32,130 bases of DNA from Candolleomyces eurysporus (GCA_027579435.1 JANBPK010000049.1:1-32130), one strand, 5' to 3'; counted from the stretch's first letter, positions 11,863 to 21,489 are shown. The notes: a model not told the origin generated them from the sequence alone. Numbers and translations: made by a program.

Positions 11863-11869
11863 TATATAA
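11863..11869 (+). promoter_or_regulatory. TATA box (TATATAA)
   Basis: A canonical TATATAA sits about 165 nt upstream of the proposed split start codon at 12032. Transcription would then start near 11890-11900, leaving a 5' UTR of roughly 135 nt before the first intron. Confidence 0.55.
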
Positions 11870-12031
11870 GCAAAATCGAGGGGTCGATCTGACCAGTGAC
11901 TATTTTAGCAATCGGATGAGGCAGAAGTCCTCAAATACCCCCACACTCTTGGGCGAGACACTCATCTCACTCGCGCCCACCACCAATTCTACTCTACCGC
12001 ACGTTCTTCCGTTTCTGAGAGACGTCCAGCA

Positions 12032-13581
12032 ATGTAAGTTCCTTTGGGGACACACTCCTCTTCATTATCACTCGATGCTCATTCATTCATGCCGATTTGT
12101 GCGCGCTATCCATAGGCCCGGACCTGTAACTCGTATGAGGTTCAGGGAATTTCGCCAGATGGTAAAAGACATTGACGAAGAAGGCGAAACGACGGAAGAG
12201 GCTATCGGTCAATGCCTTCCCGATGATGTTTTGCAAACTTTTGGCCACCTTCTTCAGGAAGCCATTACTGCCGTACGGCGAGCGGCAGAACTGAGAAGGA
12301 GCGGCGAGCGCAAGAAGGTCATTGTAAGTCACTTCGTATCCCTGGCAGGCATTATTCCATAACTGACTGGGAAACCTCCGTTTCAGACCAAGTCCTTTTC
12401 GAAAGTAACAGAAGAGGATCTGGATGCAATTCAGCTGAAGGGAGTTGATAAGGGGAACATTTCAAAGGAGCGACTGGCAGAAATAACTGGAAGATTTTAC
12501 GAAGAAAGGATATCTAGTGAGGACTTCGAGTCGATCGTCAATGAAGCATGGGAAGCGGAGGGGGAGGACCTCCAGCGCTATCTGAGCTCGGTACTCTCCG
12601 GCGTTTCTAAGAAGGTGTGTGATCCATTCCAATTACAATCCCTTGTCGCTCATTCGTGCTTACTTTCAGCCTGAAGCCAGGTCACGGATGCTTGTGGATG
12701 ATATCCTCAAAGCTGTGATCCGTTTCACTGAACTTCTCGATGACCACGCCGTAGGCATACTCCCTGAGCATTGTTTATCTCAAAGCAGTGAGCGGAACAA
12801 GGAATTCATCGATAAACTTACAGAACAGCAGGCTGAACGACTCAAAAATCCAACGGAGCTCGTGTGGGAGGATGTGGTGTTGATTTTGACTGGAATAGTC
12901 GACTACATCGTATTGACGCTTTTCGGCGGGAAGCTTGAGATGGTGAAGGCTCTCGAGGGTGAGTCATTATACTTCTGGGTCTGAATGAGATCGCGTTAAG
13001 CGGAGATCTTTAGAGCACCTTCACGCCGCGAATTTTGACCAGGTCGTATATCTGCTGGAATCTCAAGAGGACCCTGAATTTTGCGTCTGCCTCATTGAAG
13101 CAAAGCGTCTGACTGACGCGCTCAGAAATCACATCCCGCAAGCAATTGCGGAAGCCTGCGTTACGTTAGTACCCAGTTGACCGTCCTCGTTCAAACTTGC
13201 TAACCGATGACACCCTCTAGCTCACGCAAGCTCGAGTACGTAACCCATGTTATTTTCTCCTAGCGGGCTAACCTGACTTGTTCATTAGCCTGAAAGAGAT
13301 CACCTGGTGTTTGACCGACGGTATTACGTGGATTTTCGGTTCCTTCTCTTGGACAGACCGGACCTACGTCTTTTTTGAAACCGTCCCCCTGGCAAATCCT
13401 GCACACAGCAAGAAGGTTGATGGTAGTGCAACCGAGGCCCTCTTCAAGTTTCTGACTGTTCTCGTACGTCTGTTCTCTTGATTACACGAATCAAGTGAGA
13501 AACTGCTCACACCTATCACAAACTGCATCCTAGGCTTTCACCAAGCCGAATTCGGCCCACGGAATGTTCCATGGGCTCTAG
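12032..13581 (+). CDS. Hypothetical helical protein, eight exons, start codon split by an intron
   Basis: Proposed exons: 5' UTR plus AT (ending 12033), 12116-12323, 12387-12614, 12670-12958, 13014-13164, 13221-13235 (15 nt), 13289-13463 and 13534-13581. They give 371 residues. Joining AT|G across the strong intron GTAAGT...CCATAG gives MPGPVTRMRFREFRQ. The other exon-1 frame runs into TAA after the same splice. If the split start is wrong, the ATG at 12135 (MRFREFRQM) is the next choice. The protein is acidic and largely helical (KDIDEEGETTEEAI, LLQEAITAVRRAAELRR, LVDDILKAVIRFTELLDD). Near the C-terminus is a hydrophobic patch (LKEITWCLTDGITWIFGSF). No domain, catalytic motif or signal peptide is recognised. 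The last two bases of its stop codon fall at the edge of the tandem duplication that follows, so the native C-terminus may have been replaced. Confidence 0.6.
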
Positions 13582-13603
13582 ATTATGTTGGGTAATAATT
13601 CAT

Positions 13604-15312
13604 CTAATGTAGAGGGTGAAGTGTGATTATGTGAAAAATAGTGAGACCTCCGTAAGCGATTATTATCCGGTGGTTGTATTCATCCAGAAACGTTCTTTTC
13701 GGCTTCAGGTAAAGTTCCGTCGGTAGATCACGCCCTAGCTTGCTCACGCTCGTTGAGCGTTGCTGGGAATCACCGGGCCAATTGTATCGAGTTGTACAAA
13801 CGGGCCCTTCCATACTCATGGAGAACATTTGACGATACCCAACACGCATCTGCTGTCCAGGCTTGATCTCCCCAGTTACAAGGAGCTCAACCCGGATATT
13901 TTCTTCTTCAGGGCCCAATGCAAAGGAAAGGGGAATCACCAAACCGTAGAGATGCCCACGGGCAGGCACCACAAATCGCAATTCATCGGCGATAACTGCT
14001 GGCGAAGTAACGGATGCCAGATAGATGAGCGGAAGGCCATGTTTCTTGGGGCCCACAATAGGCAGCGGGTGGGTTTGTTGAGAGGGGGAAGTCGAAGTGA
14101 CGGGACAGTCCTGACGCCAATGGATTAGTTGGATTTCGCCAGGGCTTTCTCTAGCCCCATAGTTGACTACTGTGAGGATTCGATCCTCTGGAAGAAGAAA
14201 AGCACGTGCAGACTGTTGAAACACACATGCCTGTTAGCTATAAGGTCGAGAGGAGGGTAAAATGTGAGCCTACATCTGACGATGAGATATATCGTCGCAA
14301 AACGCGGTTGATATCCGTTTGACCAGCGGCATCCGGCCAGTCAACAATAATGATTGACGTGGGTCCACCAGTCGTTCGCCCAAGATATGTCAGAGTCGTT
14401 CCGTATAGATCACAGGACCACACATCTTCGAACCTCTCCTCATGGAATGTGGACAAGAGCTCCACTTTACGAAGACCGGTCGCTGAGTCATTTTCCAACG
14501 CGATTTGGACCCTCCAGACACTGACGACGGTGTCGACAGTGCGGCGAATATGGGAGGCGACGATGGCGATATTGAATTGAGTGAGATGGTAGCTGCCGGG
14601 TGGAGATGCTTGCGCCACGTCGGAGAGGAGGTCGACGCTGAATACCAGGCGTACCTTGTTTGTGGAGGCCAACGATTCGGGATAAGGAGATTCAATGAGG
14701 AGGGCGGGGGAAATGGTGCCCTTGACATCCAGGTCGAAATACCAAACGGACCCATCTCGATAGCCAGCAAGCAGCCAACGACCGCCTGGGAGTAGACATG
14801 TAGCTACAAGCTGTCTCTTGCCTATTGGGTCCCGAGAGGCGTGAATTACATGTTCCGTTGTAGGGATCGTCGGTGCCCATTCCGCCTCCCAGTTGGCCAG
14901 GCTTTGCTCAATAAGCTTGGATGAACATTCCTGCAAGGGCTTCGGCAGGAAGAAAGGCTTCGGCAGGGTGGTATGGATGTGGTTCAGGAAGATCTCCCGC
15001 CAAGCCGCACGGTTGTACGATAATTCTTCTAATAGTTTGCACGTCTAAATATCAGAGCTGTCAGCACCTCTCGACATAACATCTCGATACAGATCAACCA
15101 CCTTTCGCAATTGCACAACGTCCGTCCCACTCAACTCTGCGACGATCATGACGAGTATTTCTTGAGGCATTGATATCAAAGTTGGTTTCGTGGAGCGTGA
15201 GGTCTCTGTCGACGCGCGTTTCTTCTGTAACCGATTTCGGAGCCCAGTTAGCTCATTTTCTTGTAAAGAATTCTGCCAGGAACGTACCCATGAGATAGCT
15301 CCGGGTGTCCAT
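13604..15312 (-). CDS. F-box protein with WD-like propeller region, tandem copy 1
   Basis: Four exons: 15312-15288, 15205-15102, 15044-14274 and 14212-13604. They give 502 residues. The F-box reads MPQEILVMIVAELSGTDVVQ, then LRK joined across an intron to TCKLLEELSYNRAAWREIF (about 19-70). This is the two-part signature that binds Skp1 in SCF ubiquitin ligases. The rest is beta-rich, with WD-type strands such as GGRWLLAGYRDGSVWYFDLD, consistent with a propeller for substrate recognition; the substrate is unknown. Compared with copy 2 the first intron uses a later acceptor (GTCGACAG), which restores the frame despite an extra 28-nt segment. Protein identity to copy 2 is over 90% by eye, and all other intron positions match. 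An alternative start at 15341 leads into a different frame and was not used. Confidence 0.8.
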
Positions 15313-15469
15313 TGCGCCACGTATCGTCGGAACAGCTCCATTAATGCTCAAAAGATGAGCGTAACCGTGCAGGAATGCACGATACGTGCAAAACGGGATC
15401 ACCAAATCAACGAGACGTGTTGGCACGCAGCAGAGAGTGAGAGTCGGGGTTCAAACAGCTCGTTGGGGT

Positions 15470-15850
15470 TAAGGTTTCGCCGGTCCGGGCCGGGACCACG
15501 AGCGCCCCCATTTTGTGGTGAGAGCAAGCCGTGTCGAGCGAGGAAGAATCCAAGAATGCCGAAATAAAATGCAGCTGTGAGTCCGATAGATCTGGCTATG
15601 AACCATGCTACTGATCATGATTTAGGTGACGGGAACGGCGAAGAAATTCAGCGAGATATCTACAAACAAAAACATGTTGTAGCTGTATTCTTCAAAAAGC
15701 TTATTCTTCCCGTGAACTAGAGCACCCGATTCATCACATACTCCAGCACGCTCGCGGTCATAGTGCACTGTGTGGATTCACCGAGCCAAATGTATCTAGT
15801 CGCAGAGATGGGCCCATGGAAAACATTTCATGATGTCATACAGGATGTTC
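15470..15850 (-). pseudogene. Truncated 3' fragment of an F-box/propeller paralogue
   Basis: On the minus strand this reads MFSMGP, ISATRYIWLGES and then VDISLNF and FYFGILGFFLARHGLLSPQ, interrupted by stops. It corresponds to the end of the decayed paralogue at 18179-19711. The match to the intact genes is to the FSMSMEGPVC-TRYNWPG segment. It lacks the F-box and most of the propeller and ends abruptly where duplication unit 2 begins. It is best explained as the part of the neighbouring gene caught inside the duplicated unit. Confidence 0.65.
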
Positions 15851-15867
15851 AAGATTATGTTGGTCGT

Positions 15868-17546
15868 CTAGCGCAGGGGGTGAAGTGTAATTACATGAAA
15901 GATAGCGAGACCTCCATAAGCGATTATTATGCGGTGGTTGAATTCGTCCAGAAACGTTCTTTTCGGCTCGAGGAAAAGTTCCGTCGGTAGATCACGCCCT
16001 AACTTGCTTACGCTCGTTGAGCGTTGCTGAGAATCACCGGGCCAATTGTATTGAGTGGCACAAACAGGCCCTTCCATACTCATGGAGAACATTTGACGGT
16101 ACCCAACACCACGCATCTGCTGTCCAGAGTTAATCTCCCCAGTTACAAGGAGTTCAACCTGGATATTTGCGTCCGGGCGCAGTGCAAAGGAAAGGGGAAT
16201 CACCAAACCGTAGAGATGCCCACGGGCAGGCACCACGAAACGCAATTCATTGGCGATGACTGCTGGTGAAGTAACGGATGACACATAGATGAGCGGAAGG
16301 CCATATTTCCTGGGACCCACGATAGGCAGCGGATGGGTTTGTTGAGAAGGGGGAGTCGAAGTGGCGGGACAGTCCCGACGCCAATGGATCAATTGGATTT
16401 CTCCGGGACTTGCTCCAGCCCCGTAATTAACTACTTTGAGGATTCGATCCTCTGGAAGAAGAAAGGCACGTGCGTCCTGTTAAAAAGCACATGCCGGTTA
16501 GGTATATGGTTAAGAGAAAGAGGAAATGTGAGCTTACATCTGACGTTGAAATATATCGTCGTGTAATGCGGTTGGTATCCGTTTGACCAGCGGCATCCGG
16601 CCAGTCGACAATGATAATCGACGTGGATCCGCCAGTCGGTCGCCCAAGATATGCCACGGTCGTTCCGTATAGATCACAGGACCACACATCATCGAACCTC
16701 TCCTCATGGAATGTGGACAAGAGCTCCACTTTACGAAGATTGGTCGCTGAGTCATTTTCCAACGCGATTTGGACCCTCCAGACACTGATGACGGTGTCGG
16801 CAGTGCGGCGAATATGGGAGGCGACGATGGCGATATTGAATTGGGTGAGATGATAGCTGCCGGGTGGAGATGCTTGCGCCACGTCGGAGAGGAGGTCGAC
16901 GCTGAATACCAGGCGTACCTTGTTTGTGGAGGCCAACGATTCGGGGTAAGGAGATTCGATGAGGAGGGCGGGGGAAATGGTGCCCTCGGCATCCAGGTCA
17001 AAATACCAAACGGACCCATCTCGACAGCCAGCAAGCAGCCAACGACCGCCTGGCATTAGGTATGTAGTTACAAGTGGTCTCTTGCCTATTGGGTCGCGAG
17101 AAGCGTGAATTACATGTTCCGTTGTAGGGATCGTCGGTGCCCATTCCGCCTCCCAGTTAGCCAGGCTTTGCTCAATAAGCTTGGACGAGCATTCCTGCAG
17201 GGGCTTCGGCAGGAAGAAAGGCTTCGGCAGGGTTGTATGGATGTGGTTCAGGAAGATCTCCCGCCAAGCCGCACGGTTGTACGATAATTCTTCTAATAGT
17301 TTGCACGTCTGCGTATCAGAGGTGTCAGCACCTGACATAAACATCTCGATACAGATCAACAACCTTTCGCAATTGCACAACGTCCGTCTGACTCAACTTT
17401 GCGACGATCATGACGAGTATTTCTTGAGGCATTGATATCAAAGTTGGTCTCGTGGATTCTGTAACCGATTTCGGAGCCCAGTTAGCTCCTTTTCTTGTAA
17501 TGAATTTCGCCAGGAACGTACCCATGAGATCGCCCCGGGTGTCCAT
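15868..17546 (-). CDS. F-box protein with WD-like propeller region, tandem copy 2
   Basis: Four exons: 17546-17522, 17458-17364, 17308-16538 and 16476-15868. They give 499 residues. The start MDTRGDLM matches copy 1 (MDTRSYLM). An in-frame ATG four codons upstream (17558) is ATA in copy 1 and is less likely. The F-box is MPQEILVMIVAKLSQTDVVQ plus LRK|TCKLLEELSYNRAAWREIF. The propeller-like part carries GGRWLLAGCRDGSVWYFDLD, ELRFVVPARGHLYGLVIPL and FSMSMEGPVCATQYNWPG. Exons 3 and 4 have exactly the same lengths as in copy 1 (771 and 609 nt), and no stop or frameshift is present, so both copies appear functional. Presumed role: substrate receptor of an SCF-type ligase; target unknown. Confidence 0.8.
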
Positions 17547-17708
17547 TGCGCTACGCATCGTCGGAACAGCTCCATCAATGCTCAAAAGATGAGCGTAACC
17601 GTGCAGGAATGCACGATATGTGCACAACGGGACCACCAAGTCTTAACGAGACGTGCTGGCACGCAGCAAAGTGAGAATGGGGGCAAGTTTGGATGATCAA
17701 ACAGTTTT

Positions 17709-18171
17709 GCCCGCTACTTTAGTAGCGGGTCTTTAGTACCCCCCCCTGCTATCACTTACCTCAGCATTTATACTATACTTAGTATCTTGCTCCCACATTT
17801 CGTGGATCCATATTCACCCTTACTTACAAACAATTGTCAATGTATTGATATAATCTACAGCGGTGACTCCCACTTGGGTGGTGAAGTTTTCGACAGCCGT
17901 CTCGTCAAATTACATCACAAGCTACGTAACAAAGAGGGAAGTGGCAGCCCTTCCGTGGGTGGGCAATGGATATGGACTGGCGAATCTGCGAACGCCTAGG
18001 CGAGANGGGGGGGGCAGAAGACGAAGATGTTTGATTCATTACTGTACGATGATACAACATTTATCTTTTTCTTACATTCCAACTTCCGTGTATTATTAAT
18101 AGGCCTGGTTTACATTGTGTCTGAAGTTTTATTGTAGAAAATGTCGGAATACGTTGCTTCAAGTAGCGGGC
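17709..18171. mobile_element. MITE-like non-autonomous DNA element, 463 bp
   Basis: The ends are perfect 11-bp inverted repeats: GCCCGCTACTT at 17709-17719 and AAGTAGCGGGC at 18161-18171. Just inside the left end the repeat is mirrored again (CCCGCTAC-TTTA-GTAGCGGG, 17710-17729), forming a subterminal hairpin. There is no transposase frame inside, only a 78-codon open frame with no motif. The matching position in tandem unit 1 lacks this segment, which supports insertion after duplication or excision from the other copy. No clear target-site duplication is visible, because the flanks TTTT and GTTG differ, so the superfamily is undetermined. The 'n' at 18006 sits in a G run inside it. Confidence 0.6.
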
Positions 18172-18178
18172 GTTGCGG

Positions 18179-19711
18179 CGAAGCCGGCTTCAACGTTATC
18201 TAGGTTATGGTTTCGCCGGTCCGGCTCGGGACCGCGAGCGCTCAGTACCCCTTTGTGGCTCGATTCTCGTTGGAAAGGATGACACCCGCACTTTGTGGTG
18301 AGAGCAGGCCGTGTCCAGCGAGGAAGAATCCGAGAATGCCACAATAGAATGCGGTCGCGAAACTGGTTGATGTGGCTGCGGACAATGTAGATTGGTTAGA
18401 GGAGTGAAGTATGAAATTCAGCGAGATTTCGACAAGCATAAGTTATGTTGTAGCTGTATTCTTCGAAAGGTTTGTTTCTCCCGTGAGTGAGAGCACCGAT
18501 TCATCACATACTCCGGCACGCTCGCGGTTATAGTGCACTATGGATCCACCGAGCCAACTGTATCTAGTCGCAGAAATGGGCCCATTTATACTCATGGAAA
18601 ATATTTGATAATGACAATTACCCACGCAGATACTCCGCAATTGCCAAAAGTTCAGCTTGGATATGTATGTCCTCGGTACTACGGTAAAGGGAAAGAGGGA
18701 TGAAAAGACCGTAGAGATGGCGACGGGCGGCTACAAATTAAAGGACATCCGCAATCACTGCAGATGAGGTGACTGACGAAACGTAAATGAGAGGAGGGCT
18801 GTATCCCCATGAACTTAGAATGGGTGGCAAGGAGTGGTCTCGTCAGGAAGGGGAGGACGCTGGGCAGTCCCTAAGGGCAAGCAACCACTCCGATGGGCGA
18901 CGAGCAGCCGCGTGTCTGGAGGCAAGCACAACACCGACAAGTCGATGAACGTTAACATTGGTACAAGAACTAAGCTAACCTTGGTTAATCGGCGAGGAAT
19001 GAGCGCTTGATGCAGTATTGGATAATCTTGAGTGGCAATCTCATCTATGGATGTCCAATCAACGATAATACGTATATTTTGTCATCATTCCATGCAATAG
19101 GCGATGGAACATCCGAAGAGAGAGCAACAGGTGAGATTAGCTATAGCACCTTCATGGAAAGGAGTAAGTCGCTCCTGGGCGACCAGCTCATCACCATTGT
19201 TTCAGACCTCCACTCTCCATGTCTGCACGATACGTTAGCAAGCGGCATTATCGATAAGTGGGTCAGTATAGCGGCGGTAACGGCTTCACTTGGTGAAAGG
19301 GAGCGACAAGCCTATGGTTGAATCAGGTGAGCTCTCGGGTAAATTCTCTGGGAACACGGGAGTTGCAAAATGGCGACGAGACCGGTTATCGTCAAGTGGG
19401 ATAGGAATAAAGAGATCCTATCTTTGTGAACCTCGAGGGCACAATGTCCGCCTGGAGGATAGCAGAAGATGGTGATAGTTCCTGCAGGTTCGGGAGGAAT
19501 ATCGATTGTTTTCGTATCGTCGGAAATGCAAGAAGCATGCCGACCCAGATGAGTATCCATGAGGGTATCGTAGAAACAGATGTAGCTTGGGCATCATGGG
19601 AGACAGATACTGCGCTAGAATTGCGCGCCGAGCTACCCCATTGCCAATCACTGACTGTCATTTTTAGACTTGTTGGGCTTTTTACGCCGCCAGTGGCAAC
19701 AAGCAGTGACT
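18179..19711 (-). pseudogene. Decayed F-box/propeller paralogue
   Basis: Fragments in order on the minus strand match the intact neighbours. LKMTVSDWQWGSS corresponds to the LANWEAEW region, CYPPGGHCALEVHKDR to LLPGGRWLLAGYRDG, and TWRVEV...ERLTPFHEG to VWRVQI...ELLSTFHEE. RIIVDWTS corresponds to IIIVDWPD, LIYVSSVTSSAVIADVL to LIYLASVTSPAVIADEL, and HLYGLFIPLSL to HLYGLVIPLSF. YQIFSMSINGPISATRYSWLGG corresponds to the FSMSMEGPV segment. At least four stops or frame changes separate them, and no F-box is found upstream. The tail (18242-18439) is an open frame, LNF...FYCGILGFFLAGHGLLSPQ, with one hydrophobic segment. This is an older paralogue, clearly more diverged than copies 1 and 2 are from each other. 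Confidence 0.7.
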
Positions 19712-21097
19712 AGCGACTATCATTTGTCACGACAGTGGAGATATGATGACGGGGTTGAAGCTATTTGAGGATGCCAAATTTCAAATCAGAAGAGTTCCTG
19801 GGCCGAGATCTTTACGGCCTTCACTGGCAGTCGTGGTTCGCCTTCAGGACAGTAAAAGTGATAATGATAATGTAGCGCATCTACATGAGATGCCCTTCAC
19901 TCACTATCTACTATTTGGATTAAATTTCTCGGACCCTGAAGAGTTCCGGAGCTTTCGTTCCTGTCCAGGGTCTGTACGTATACGGAGGCATTTCAAGAAC
20001 GCGCAGCGTGAGTAGAGCGCTGCGGTAAAGAAGATGAGGCCAATTCTGTACAAGGCAATTTTTGCTGTGTACTACCGGTTACCTGGGTCTCTGCAATAAG
20101 CTCATGGGAACTTGTAAGAGCGGTGCTTTTATCGAGCCTGCTCGAGATGCTGTTGCAGTCGTGCAGTTCCGAGAAACGCNAAAAAATGTCACGAAAATAC
20201 AAGATTACCATGCCCAGCCAGCCTTACAGGTTGGCGAGCTCGGATCAGCGACGAAAGCCATAGGACAAATAATCAGCAAATAATGCCAATCATCGCCATT
20301 GACGTTGATCGCCGTCCAAATGTGGGCGGTACTTGTTATCCCGTGCACCCTTCTGGCACGGCGGCTTAGACCCTGTATCTTTCGTCCGTGTCCGCAGCAA
20401 ATCAAACCAGGATATTCGATAGAAGTAAATCTAGGTCAATCTCGTATATCTGTGGGGAGTAGCCCTCGTTGCACGGTATGTCAGACCTTCGGAGCCTGAG
20501 GCTACTATTCTTCTTGTTGTCTCGCTTCCATGGTTGTTGATGCATCCTATTCAGGTAGAATTTCCTGTCTTTCAAGGTACCCTCTTCCAATATCTCTGAA
20601 GATATACGTAAAGTACTGTCGTACACTTCTGATGCAGAACTTGAGTCATGAGGCTCCAACTTGGCCGCCGAATAGCTATCTGCCTCCTTCCAGCTTCCAT
20701 ATTATTGGAAGCCTATCAGGCCTGAAATTGCGTTCTTCGGCCGCCTGTGACGCGGTCATTCGACTCCGCGCGTTGCGACTATCGCAATGGCGGCCTCTGC
20801 ACTTTGCTTCCCAAGGGTGTCGGGCCCAAACTCCGAGGGAGATCTACCACCCGGTGATGCGCTGACTTCTACTGATCAGTGGGGTGTAGAGTGCCACGCA
20901 CAGCGTGAGTCTCCGTTCAATCAGAATTTTCATTCGATCTCCACCAAGCTGCGCCGTAGAAGCATCCTTGCATTTGTACGTTCTCCACACCCTCTCGTTT
21001 CAACTTCGTCAAGCTAATTTACCGCAATAAAATCATTGGGAATGATTACGTTTTATCACAGCGTTGCATTCACAGAATCTCTAGTATCATAGCTATC
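19712..21097. other. Unassigned interval
   Basis: No gene can be supported. The best candidate is a 90-codon plus-strand frame at 19743-20015 (GLKLFEDAKFQIRR...FTHYLLFGLNFSDPEEF). It looks protein-like in composition but has no recognised family and no clear exons on either side. Minus-strand frames at 20205-20405 and 20402-20659 are similar in quality. The 'n' at 20180 precedes an A run. Decayed coding sequence of the same age as the adjacent pseudogene is a reasonable guess. Confidence 0.3.
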
Positions 21098-21429
21098 CTA
21101 AGAAGACCCCACGGTGTCTGGGATAGGTGTCGGCGTCGCTGTTTCAGTGAGAGTGGTGCTTTGGCTGCGAATGCGTTGAGCGCCAGGAATCTCGATGGGA
21201 ATGACTTGAGACTTACGTCCAAGTGACTGTGGTGGTCCTTTCTACGAGGTAAGGCGACTGCTTGATGACAGTGTGATAAACTCGTGGCGCAGTGAGGACC
21301 TCAGCTGCGAAGGCTTGAGCCTGGGAAGTGCAGGACTGTAAGCATGCGGGTATATCTACTGCGATAGCTACTAACCGTGAAGGAAGCTAGGACTCCGGTG
21401 AAAGCGATGAGGGTGAATTTGAATTGCAT
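21098..21429 (-). CDS. Short secreted threonine-rich peptide
   Basis: Three exons: 21429-21376, 21320-21217 and 21164-21098. They give 74 residues. MQFKFTLIAFTGVLASFTAQ is a good signal peptide, cleaved after AQA or AFA. The mature part has EVLTAPRVYHTVIKQSPYLV, then a Thr-rich tail (ERTTTVTW, STTLTETATPTPIP) open to O-glycosylation, ending DTVGSS. It has no cysteine, no GPI-type C-terminus and no known domain. Both introns (55 and 52 nt) are GT-AG and phases agree, which favours a real gene despite its size. It is divergent from the laccase at 21950, with 520 bp between the start codons. Function unknown. Confidence 0.7.
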
Positions 21430-21480
21430 AGTGGGGCGAGGTGAAAGTTGAAAGTGGGGGATGTTCCAAAGTTTGCAGGG

Positions 21481-21487
21481 TATATAT
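21481..21487 (-). promoter_or_regulatory. TATA-like element of the secreted peptide gene
   Basis: ATATATA on the minus strand lies about 52-58 nt upstream of the ATG at 21429, a typical distance for a fungal TATA box with a short 5' UTR. Confidence 0.5.
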
Positions 21488-21489
21488 GA

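Larger units (their letters stand above)
13580..15850. repeat. Tandem duplication unit 1 (F-box gene plus gene fragment)
   Basis: The unit starts at AGATTATGTTGG (13580) and ends where the same words begin again at 15851. It contains the F-box gene 13604-15312 and the truncated fragment 15470-15850. Homology with unit 2 (15851-18610) covers the gene, about 150 bp upstream of it, and the fragment. It is interrupted only by the inserted element in unit 2. Confidence 0.75.
15851..18610. repeat. Tandem duplication unit 2
   Basis: Direct repeat of 13580-15850. It contains the F-box gene 15868-17546, matching upstream sequence to about 17704, an inserted element (17709-18171) absent from unit 1, and then the region matching the fragment 15470-15850. 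The right edge is placed where similarity to unit 1 ends, in the paralogue's GGGCCCAT segment; the exact base is uncertain. Confidence 0.7.

Noticed and set aside
11859..12362. Unspliced 167-codon frame as the first exon of the helical protein
   Set aside because: Its apparent start is a GTG overlapping the TATA box, and the frame reads through a strong intron (GTAAGT...CCATAG).
15312..15341. Start of F-box copy 1 at the ATG at 15341 (MELFRRYV...)
   Set aside because: It is in a different frame from MDTR, is not available in copy 2, and reaches the F-box only by reading through the conserved first intron.
17546..17639. Longer N-terminus of F-box copy 2 beginning at 17639
   Set aside because: That frame begins at a TTG, not an ATG; the conserved start in both copies is MDTR.
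17883..18099. A protein gene inside the inserted element (78 codons, crossing the 'n' at 18006)
   Set aside because: No motif or splice support, and it lies inside a segment better explained as a non-autonomous element.
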